5,071 nt of DNA from Alphaproteobacteria bacterium (GTDB lineage: Bacteria; Pseudomonadota; Alphaproteobacteria; Reyranellales; Reyranellaceae): assembly GCA_013290035.1 (NCBI GenBank), contig JABCYT010000331.1:1-5071 (forward strand), given 5' to 3'. Of the stretch, positions 1 to 4,141 are shown one piece after another. The notes beneath the pieces were generated by a model, which saw only the letters and a list, made by a program, of their open reading frames with translations, was not told the DNA's origin and did not search any database. Within the stretch, counting starts at the first letter, position 1, and every line of letters starts with the position of its first letter. The translations under genes were made by a program, and so were the position numbers.

Positions 1-45
1 AGCCACTTACGCCCGGTCCAGGGATCGCCGCCGCCCGCGTTGCAA

Positions 46-117
46 TCGATACATTTGCAGCGCCGACTCCGCTGTCGATATATTTGATACTTGTGCTCGG
101 CCGTCGCCGATATTTTG
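46..117. repeat. Three spaced AT-rich direct repeats upstream of the regulator array
   Basis: TCGATACATTTG (46-57), TCGATATATTTG (75-86) and the shorter variant CCGATATTTTG (107-117) stand out in GC-rich surroundings. The first two copies differ at one base and start 29 bases apart; the third starts 32 bases later, so spacing is close to three helical turns. The first and third copies are both followed by CAGCG. They lie only upstream of the first regulator gene and overlap a promoter-like sequence, so they may be operator sites. No protein is shown to bind them, and the copies are not clear palindromes, which TetR operators usually are. Confidence 0.5.
55..84 (+). promoter_or_regulatory. Candidate promoter of the first TetR-type gene
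   Basis: TTGCAG (55-60) and TATATT (79-84) are separated by 18 bases and resemble sigma-70 -35 and -10 boxes; the -10 matches TATAAT at five of six positions and the -35 matches TTGACA only at its first three. Transcription would start near 91 and leave a leader of about 97 bases before the GTG at 188. The -35 box touches repeat copy 1 and the -10 box lies inside copy 2, so a protein bound to the repeats would block it. The stretch 1-187 holds no gene that I can see. Confidence 0.35.
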
Positions 118-187
118 CAGCGGTCTGTGCGAAAACCTACAAGTTCACGTCAAGGCCTCTGGCAGCATCGGCCCCAACGTTAGCGCC

Positions 188-814
188 GTGTCCACACCGC
201 TTTCCCCCAAGTCCGCCCGGATCGACGGTCGCCGCCTGCGCAGCGAGCGCACCAAGCAGTTGATCATCGAGGCCTACCTCGCCTTGCTGCGGGAGAACCC
301 CATGGTGGCGATGCCGACCGCGGCGCAGATCGCCGACCGCGCCGGCTATTCCGTGCGATCGATCTTCGAGCGCTTTCCCGATCTCAGCAAGTTGCGCGTC
401 GCTGCGGCGGATTACAGCCTGGCGCAGGCTGCCGCCCTCGCGCCGGCGCGCCATGTCGAGGGCGACCGCGAGACGCGCATCAGGTCCCAGGTCGAGACCC
501 GCGCTGGGACCTGCGAAAGAGGTGTGAAGCTGTGGCGCGTGCTTCTCGCCAGCGTCGCCGACGACGAGGAACTCAAGTTGCGGGTTCGCATCAGCCGCGA
601 ACGGACCATCGAGCGATTGGAGGTCATGTACCGACCTGAGCTTGCGACACTGGGCGAGCAGGAGCGCAAGTACATGCTGGTCGCGCTCGAAGCCATCACC
701 GACATCGAGAGCTGGGAGCGGATGCGCGAAATGCATGGCTTGAGCTTCGAGGAAGCCTGCACTGTCTGGATCAGCGCCATCGACCGCATGCTGCCGCCGA
801 CGCCGGCTGCTTGA
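188..814 (+). CDS. TetR-type transcriptional regulator, array copy 1
   Basis: This 208-residue protein has the size and layout of a TetR-family repressor. Helix 1 lies in GRRLRSERTKQLIIEAYL (residues 14-31). The helix-turn-helix spans about 44-63, with the family-like pattern AAQIADRAGYSVRSIFERFP. The rest is a helical ligand-binding and dimer domain ending in a WERM..MHGLSFEEAC..W motif near the C-terminus. It has two cysteines, C109 and C191. Relative to copy 3 it carries two extra residues before the HTH (PMVAMPTA). The GTG at 188 is chosen because the next two copies align from the same point (MS.....P....RI); no good Shine-Dalgarno sequence is visible. The ligand and targets are unknown. 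TetR membership is inferred from pattern, and the C-terminal domain matches no ligand class that I recognise. Confidence 0.85.
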   Translation: MSTPLSPKSARIDGRRLRSERTKQLIIEAYLALLRENPMVAMPTAAQIADRAGYSVRSIFERFPDLSKLRVAAADYSLAQAAALAPARHVEGDRETRIRSQVETRAGTCERGVKLWRVLLASVADDEELKLRVRISRERTIERLEVMYRPELATLGEQERKYMLVALEAITDIESWERMREMHGLSFEEACTVWISAIDRMLPPTPAA

Positions 815-836
815 CGCTGCGCCGGGCAACGTGGGA
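791..836 (+). repeat. Duplicated gene tail, copy A (partner at 2201-2248)
   Basis: The last codons of regulator copy 1 and the following bases match the end of copy 3. The match covers CTGCCGCCGACGCCGG, then TTGACGCT at the stop, then GCCGGGCAA beyond it. After the stop codon I count by hand 20 matches, 2 mismatches and 2 single-base gaps over about 24 columns. Non-coding similarity of this kind points to duplication of a unit that included the 3' flank. Copy 2 ends differently (TAGCACCGGCAGG). Confidence 0.7.
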
Positions 837-886
837 TGGCGATGGTGCAGAAGATGGTGGCGTCAATAGCTGAGACCGAAACAGCC

Positions 887-1513
887 TTGTCCAGACACCC
901 TACTCCCACGACCTCCCGGATCGACGGCCGCCGCCTGCGCAGCCTGCGGACCAAGCAATTGATCATCGAGGCCTATCTGGCGCTTGCGAGCGAGAAGTCG
1001 CCACAGGTGCCGACGGCCGCCCAGATCGCCGAGCGCGCCGGCTATTCCGTGCGCTCGGTGTTCGAGCGTTTTCCCGATATCCACAGCCTGCAGGTGGCGG
1101 CGGTCGACTATGCGCTGGTCCAGGTCGCGGCGCTGGCGCCGTCACGCGATACCGACGGCGACCGGCAGACCCGCATCCGGACCCAGGTCGAGAAGCGGGG
1201 GCGGACCTGCGAGCGGTGGCTGCCGCTGTGGCGTTCGCTCGTCGTGAACCAGGGTGAATCGCCGGAGCTCAGGCAGCGCGTTGTCGGCTTGCGCGAACGT
1301 CTCGTCGGCCGCCTGGAGTTGATGTATGCCCCGGAGCTCTCGACCCTGTCGGACAGCGAGCGCCGGCACCTGCTGATCGTGCTCGAGGCGCTGGTCGACG
1401 TCGAAAGCTGGGCACGGATGCAGGAGTTCTTCGGCCTGTCGTTCGACGAGGCCTGCGCGGCATGGACGCAGGCCATCGACCGGCTGCTTCCGCCGACACC
1501 GCTTGCCGCGTAG
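887..1513 (+). CDS. TetR-type transcriptional regulator, array copy 2
   Basis: This is the second tandem paralogue. Helix 1 is at residues 14-31, the HTH at about 43-62 (TAAQIAERAGYSVRSVFERF), and the C-terminal motif is SWARMQEFFGLSFDEAC..W. Its cysteines are C108 and C190. The TTG at 887 is preferred over the longer in-frame ATG at 836. From TTG the protein is 208 residues and the gene 627 bases, exactly as in copy 1, and both begin MS and reach RIDGRR at the same residue. The ATG start would add 17 residues (MAMVQKMVASIAETETA) with no match in the paralogues, although a GTGGG lies just before it. It follows copy 1 by 72 bases and is probably co-transcribed or served by a weak promoter in that gap. 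Identity to copy 3 appears higher than to copy 1. The effector is unknown. Confidence 0.83.
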   Translation: MSRHPTPTTSRIDGRRLRSLRTKQLIIEAYLALASEKSPQVPTAAQIAERAGYSVRSVFERFPDIHSLQVAAVDYALVQVAALAPSRDTDGDRQTRIRTQVEKRGRTCERWLPLWRSLVVNQGESPELRQRVVGLRERLVGRLELMYAPELSTLSDSERRHLLIVLEALVDVESWARMQEFFGLSFDEACAAWTQAIDRLLPPTPLAA

Positions 1514-1557
1514 CACCGGCAGGCTGGAACGTCTGGCGTCAACCCGGCGCACTCGGT

Positions 1558-1586
1558 ACAATTCGGTGCGCGACGCGAACAATTCG
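1558..1586. repeat. Paired ACAATTCG direct repeats before regulator copy 3
   Basis: ACAATTCG occurs at 1558-1565 and again at 1579-1586, 21 bases or two helical turns apart, in the 93-base gap between copies 2 and 3. The gap also contains an inverted pair, GCGCAC (1547-1552) and GTGCGC (1566-1571), around a 13-base loop. A second inverted pair, CGGTA (1554-1558) and TACCG (1590-1594), brackets the repeats. This arrangement suits an operator controlling copy 3, but no convincing promoter boxes accompany it, and repeats this short can arise by chance. Confidence 0.35.
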
Positions 1587-1606
1587 CAATACCGCCCGAA
1601 AGTTCC

Positions 1607-2224
1607 TTGCCCGTAGCACCTTCCACATCCGCTCGGATCGATGGTCGCCGCCTGCGCAGCGTGCGAACCAAGCAGTTGATCATCGAAGCCTACCTGACGC
1701 TGTTGCGCGAGGATCCGCAGGTCCCCACGGCCGCGCGGATCGCCGAACGGGCGGGCTATTCGGTGCGCTCGGTGTTCGAACGCTTTCCCGACCTGCACGC
1801 CCTGCGCGTGGCGGCGACGGACTACGCCTTCACGCAGGGCAATGCGCAGGCGGTGCCGCGCGACCTCGACGGCGACCGGCAGGCGCGCCTCAAGGCCCAT
1901 GTCGAAACGCGCGGCTGGATTTGCGAGCAGTGGCTGCCGTTGTGGCGCGCGCTCAATGCCAACAAGGGCGATTCGGAGGAACTCAACGCGCGCATCGCTC
2001 TGGTGCGGCAGGCCGTCCTCAAGCGCATCGAGCTGATGTATCCGTCCGAGCTTGCGGCGCTTGGCGGGGTCGAGCGCCGGCAAATCCTGATCGCCATCGA
2101 AACCCTGATCGACTTCGAAAGCTGGGCGCGCATGCGGGAGTATAACGGCCTCTCCTTCGCCGAAGCCTGCCAGGTGTGGATCCACGCCATCGACCGCCTG
2201 CTGCCGCCGACGCCGGTTTCTTGA
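1607..2224 (+). CDS. TetR-type transcriptional regulator, array copy 3
   Basis: This third paralogue has 205 residues. Helix 1 (GRRLRSVRTKQLIIEAYL) lies at residues 13-30, and the HTH (TAARIAERAGYSVRSVFERF) at about 41-60. A WLPLWRAL segment in the effector domain is shared with copy 2 (WLPLWRSL), and the C-terminal motif is SWARMREYNGLSFAEAC..W. Its cysteines are C106 and C188, the same 82-residue spacing as in the other copies. TTG at 1607 is chosen because it lies one codon from the aligned starts of copies 1 and 2; starting further upstream would run into a gap with no similarity to the paralogues. The stop codon lies within a TTGACG that may be the -35 box of tRNA-His. The recognition helix matches copy 2 exactly, so the copies may compete for the same sites. 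Confidence 0.84.
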   Translation: MPVAPSTSARIDGRRLRSVRTKQLIIEAYLTLLREDPQVPTAARIAERAGYSVRSVFERFPDLHALRVAATDYAFTQGNAQAVPRDLDGDRQARLKAHVETRGWICEQWLPLWRALNANKGDSEELNARIALVRQAVLKRIELMYPSELAALGGVERRQILIAIETLIDFESWARMREYNGLSFAEACQVWIHAIDRLLPPTPVS

Positions 2225-2248
2225 CGCTCCGGCCGGGCAAGCGTAGGA
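2201..2248 (+). repeat. Duplicated gene tail, copy B (partner at 791-836)
   Basis: This is the end of regulator copy 3 plus about 24 bases beyond its stop, matching the same region after copy 1. In this copy the shared TTGACG is followed 17 bases later by TAGGAA, making a promoter-like pair before tRNA-His. In copy A the spacer is shorter and the corresponding box is TGGGAT. If this copy is the ancestral one, copy A carries a displaced remnant of the tRNA promoter. Confidence 0.7.
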
Positions 2249-2249
2249 A
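2221..2249 (+). promoter_or_regulatory. Candidate promoter of tRNA-His
   Basis: TTGACG (2221-2226) matches the -35 consensus at five of six positions. TAGGAA (2244-2249) follows after exactly 17 bases. Transcription would begin near 2256, about 23 bases before the mature tRNA. The -35 overlaps the stop codon of the upstream regulator. The -10 is a weak match (three of six), as is common for alphaproteobacterial promoters. The same spacing and -35 recur before tRNA-Leu, which raises confidence in both. Confidence 0.5.
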
Positions 2250-2279
2250 GGCGCGCTTCGTCGGGAGCGACCCACGGTG

Positions 2280-2356
2280 GCGGCCGTAGCTCAGTTGGTT
2301 AGAGCGCCAGATTGTGATTCTGGATGTCGCCGGTTCAATTCCGGTCGGCCGCCCCA
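2280..2356 (+). tRNA. tRNA-His (anticodon GTG)
   Basis: All arms fold. The seven-base acceptor stem 2280-2286 pairs with 2346-2352. The D stem GCTC/GAGC is at 2289-2292 and 2302-2305. The anticodon stem CCAGA/TCTGG encloses TTGTGAT with anticodon GTG at 2314-2316, and the T arm has the GGTTCAATTCC core. CCA is encoded at 2354-2356. The discriminator is C2353, and the base before the acceptor is G2279, so the His-specific G-1:C73 pair used by ordinary HisRS is present and genome-encoded. The gene lies 32 bases upstream of nnr, which probably shares its transcript. Confidence 0.97.
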
Positions 2357-2388
2357 ATCCCACTTGCGCCAGGGCCTTTGAGCCGAAA

Positions 2389-3873
2389 GTGCGCGAACTC
2401 GCTCCCCACGACGACCTCGTCCTTTTGAGCTGTGCCGAGATGGCCAGCGCCGATGCCGCCGCCATCGCCGGCGGCGTGCCGGGGACCGATCTCATGGAAG
2501 CGGCAGGCAGGGCTGTCGCCGATGCCGTGCTGGGCCGCCATCGGCCGCGGCCCGTCGTGGTCCTGTGCGGCCCCGGCAACAATGGTGGCGACGGCTTCGT
2601 GGCGGCGCGCCATCTGCAGGAAGCGGGCTGGCCCGTGCGGGTCGGGCTGCTCGGCGCCCGCAGCGCCTTGAAGGGCGATGCCGCCTGGGCTGCACAAGCT
2701 TGGCGAGGTCCGGTCGAGGCGCTCGCCCTTGTCCTTCTCGACGGTCGACCGCTGGTGGTCGACGCGCTGTTCGGGGCGGGCCTCACGCGTCCCATCGAGG
2801 GTATCGCCGGCGAGACGATCGACCGGATCAATCGCGAGGCGCTCACCGTTGTCGCCGTCGACGTACCGAGCGGCCTGCATGGCGACAGCGGCGAAGTGAT
2901 GGGCCGCGCGCCGTTCGCCGAGCGCACGGTGACGTTCTTCCGCGCCAAGCCCGGTCATTATTCGCTCGAAGGCCTGCGGCGCTGCGGCGTGCTGAAGGTG
3001 GCCGATATCGGCATCCCGAGCGTGGTGCTGGAAAAGATCGCGCCCCGGACATGGCTGAACGGCACGGCATTGTGGCGGCACCATCTGCGGCGCGACGGTC
3101 TGGCCGACCACAAGTATGCGCGCGGACATCTCACCATCCTGGGCGGCGCGACCGCCACCGGTGCGGCCCGGCTGGCCGCCCTGGCAGGCCGCCGGGCAGG
3201 GGCGGGGCTGGCCACCATCGCCACACCACCATCGGCGATGGCCATCTACCAGGCGGGCGAGCCCGGCAACCTCGTGGTCGCGTGCGAAGACGGGGGCGCC
3301 TTTGCGCGCTTGCTGGAGGACGAACGGCGCAATGCGGTGCTGATCGGGCCGGGCGCCGGCGTCAACGAGCGCACGCGGGTCTCGGTGCTGGCGGCGCTCG
3401 CCACGCAGCGGGCCGTCGTGCTCGACGCTGATGCCATCACGACCTTTGCCCAAACGCCTGCGAGCCTGTTCGATGCCATCAAGGGCCCGGCTTTGCTCAC
3501 GCCCCATGAAGGCGAGTTCAGGCGGTTGTTTCCCGATCTGACGAAGCTTCCGGCAAAGGTCGAGCGCGTCCGCCAGGCGGCGCGGCTGAGTGGCGCCACG
3601 GTGCTCCTGAAGGGTCCCGATACGGTGATCGCCGCGCCGGACGGCCGGGCCGTCATCAACGTCCACGCCCCGGCCAGCCTGGCCACCGCCGGTTCGGGCG
3701 ACGTGCTGGCAGGCATCGGGGGCGCCCTCATGGCCCAGGGTCTGGCGCCGCTCGCCGCCGCTGCGGCGGCCGCATGGCTGCACGGCGAGAGCGCCTTTCG
3801 CTTCGGCCGACCCGGCCTCATCGCCGAGGACCTGATCGACGGATTGCCCGACGCGCTGCAGGCGGTCTCTTGA
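2389..3873 (+). CDS. nnr: Bifunctional NAD(P)H-hydrate epimerase / ADP-dependent NAD(P)H-hydrate dehydratase
   Basis: Nnr (YjeF) repairs hydrated NADH and NADPH in the cytosol. The N-terminal domain interconverts R- and S-NAD(P)HX; the C-terminal domain dehydrates the S form using ADP. With the GTG at 2389 the protein has 494 residues, normal for the fused form. Epimerase motifs are the N-terminal helix EMASADAAAI, GPGNNGGDG with NNGGDG at 64-69, DALFGAGL, and VAVDVPSG with D158. From about residue 225 the ribokinase-like dehydratase shows KYARGHLTILGG, IGPGAG (320-324), TPHEGE (371-376), LKGPDTVI and GSGDVLAG (435-438), which contains the likely catalytic Asp438. No key motif is missing. The start is uncertain: the reading frame stays open into the tRNA, and the only alternatives downstream are TTG 2425 and ATG 2440, which would cut into the conserved first helix. 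No clear Shine-Dalgarno sequence is present. It is probably transcribed with tRNA-His. Confidence 0.96.
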   Translation: MRELAPHDDLVLLSCAEMASADAAAIAGGVPGTDLMEAAGRAVADAVLGRHRPRPVVVLCGPGNNGGDGFVAARHLQEAGWPVRVGLLGARSALKGDAAWAAQAWRGPVEALALVLLDGRPLVVDALFGAGLTRPIEGIAGETIDRINREALTVVAVDVPSGLHGDSGEVMGRAPFAERTVTFFRAKPGHYSLEGLRRCGVLKVADIGIPSVVLEKIAPRTWLNGTALWRHHLRRDGLADHKYARGHLTILGGATATGAARLAALAGRRAGAGLATIATPPSAMAIYQAGEPGNLVVACEDGGAFARLLEDERRNAVLIGPGAGVNERTRVSVLAALATQRAVVLDADAITTFAQTPASLFDAIKGPALLTPHEGEFRRLFPDLTKLPAKVERVRQAARLSGATVLLKGPDTVIAAPDGRAVINVHAPASLATAGSGDVLAGIGGALMAQGLAPLAAAAAAAWLHGESAFRFGRPGLIAEDLIDGLPDALQAVS

Positions 3874-3886
3874 TCTCCGCTTTGCG

Positions 3887-3920
3887 CCCTCTCCGCCCGC
3901 GTCATCGCGGGCGGAGAGGG
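3887..3920 (+). terminator. Strong hairpin after nnr, possible terminator or intergenic palindrome
   Basis: CCCTCTCCGCCCGC (3887-3900) pairs perfectly with GCGGGCGGAGAGGG (3907-3920). With the inner G-C pair this makes 15 base pairs around a TCAT tetraloop, 13 bases after the nnr stop. No T-tract follows (ACTCTGAGG), so it is not a textbook intrinsic terminator, though terminators without T-tracts are proposed in high-GC bacteria. It could instead stabilise the 3' end of the mRNA, or be one copy of a dispersed CCCTCTCC/GGAGAGGG palindrome family. Confidence 0.6.
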
Positions 3921-3947
3921 ACTCTGAGGCGAGCCCGATGGCTTCAA

Positions 3948-3976
3948 TTGACCGGTCGGCGGGCGCGGGCTAAGAG
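3948..3976 (+). promoter_or_regulatory. Candidate promoter of tRNA-Leu and tig
   Basis: TTGACC (3948-3953) and TAAGAG (3971-3976) are separated by exactly 17 bases. This is the same layout as the box pair before tRNA-His. Transcription would begin near 3983 and give a 5' leader of about 52 bases before the mature tRNA. A small hairpin, GGCCG/CGGCC around CGATT (3976-3990), covers the expected start site. The sequence lies downstream of the nnr hairpin, so it would open a new transcription unit. Confidence 0.5.
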
Positions 3977-4001
3977 GCCGCGATTCGGCCCTCGCGGCAC
4001 G

Positions 4002-4036
4002 GCCCGACGGCCCTGTACTGGGGCTAGCTGTCGGGC
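4002..4036 (+). other. Leader stem-loop overlapping the 5' end of tRNA-Leu
   Basis: GCCCGAC (4002-4008) pairs perfectly with GTCGGGC (4030-4036). Inside the loop GCCC (4010-4013) can pair with GGGC (4021-4024). The right arm includes the first two bases of the mature tRNA, so this fold competes with the acceptor stem. It may be a transient precursor structure near the RNase P cleavage site, or chance in GC-rich sequence. Confidence 0.35.
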
Positions 4037-4119
4037 GGGCGTGGTGGAATTGGTAGACACGCGAGATTTAGGTTCTCGTGCCGCAAGGCGTGGGGGTTCA
4101 AGTCCCTCCGCCCGCACCA
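4035..4119 (+). tRNA. tRNA-Leu (anticodon TAG)
   Basis: The acceptor stem GCGGGCG (4035-4041) pairs with CGCCCGC (4109-4115), followed by discriminator A4116 and encoded CCA (4117-4119). The anticodon stem CGAGA/TCTCG (4062-4066, 4074-4078) encloses TTTAGGT with anticodon TAG at 4069-4071. A long variable arm (GTGCCGCAAGGCGT region) marks a class II tRNA, as expected for leucine, and the T arm has GGTTCAAGTCC. Length is 85 bases. The mature end lies 22 bases before the tig start, leaving no room for a separate tig promoter, so the two probably share a precursor transcript. Confidence 0.97.
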
Positions 4120-4141
4120 ACCGGAAATGGAAGTGAAGACG

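Noticed and set aside
836..886. ATG 836 as the start of regulator copy 2
   Set aside because: The additional 17 residues match neither paralogue, whereas TTG 887 gives the same length and aligned start as copy 1. It is not fully excluded because GTGGG precedes it.
1462..2145. Alternative + strand frame across the end of copy 2 and most of copy 3
   Set aside because: It is out of frame with two well-supported homologous genes and has shadow composition.
1..2224. Mobile element or defence island carrying the regulator array
   Set aside because: No transposase, integrase, terminal inverted repeats or target duplication is visible. The tRNA-His 3' end is not repeated within the window, so no attachment site can be proposed.
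1142..2275. Long antisense reading frame opposite regulator copies 2 and 3
   Set aside because: It lacks recognisable motifs, is rich in R, G, A and Q, and crosses two coding sequences and their gap. It is the usual open shadow of high-GC codon use.
2314..2388. Extension of nnr to a GTG within the tRNA-His anticodon
   Set aside because: The frame happens to stay open into the tRNA gene, but the extra residues translate tRNA sequence and translation would have to start inside a structured RNA. The conserved epimerase region begins near 2425.
2335..3783. 482-codon antisense frame opposite nnr
   Set aside because: The + strand carries every motif of a well-known fused enzyme. The antisense product is low-complexity shadow and would overlap tRNA-His.
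3774..4136. 120-codon + strand frame between nnr and tig
   Set aside because: It starts inside nnr, translates the hairpin and the whole of tRNA-Leu, and shows only arginine-rich GC shadow sequence.
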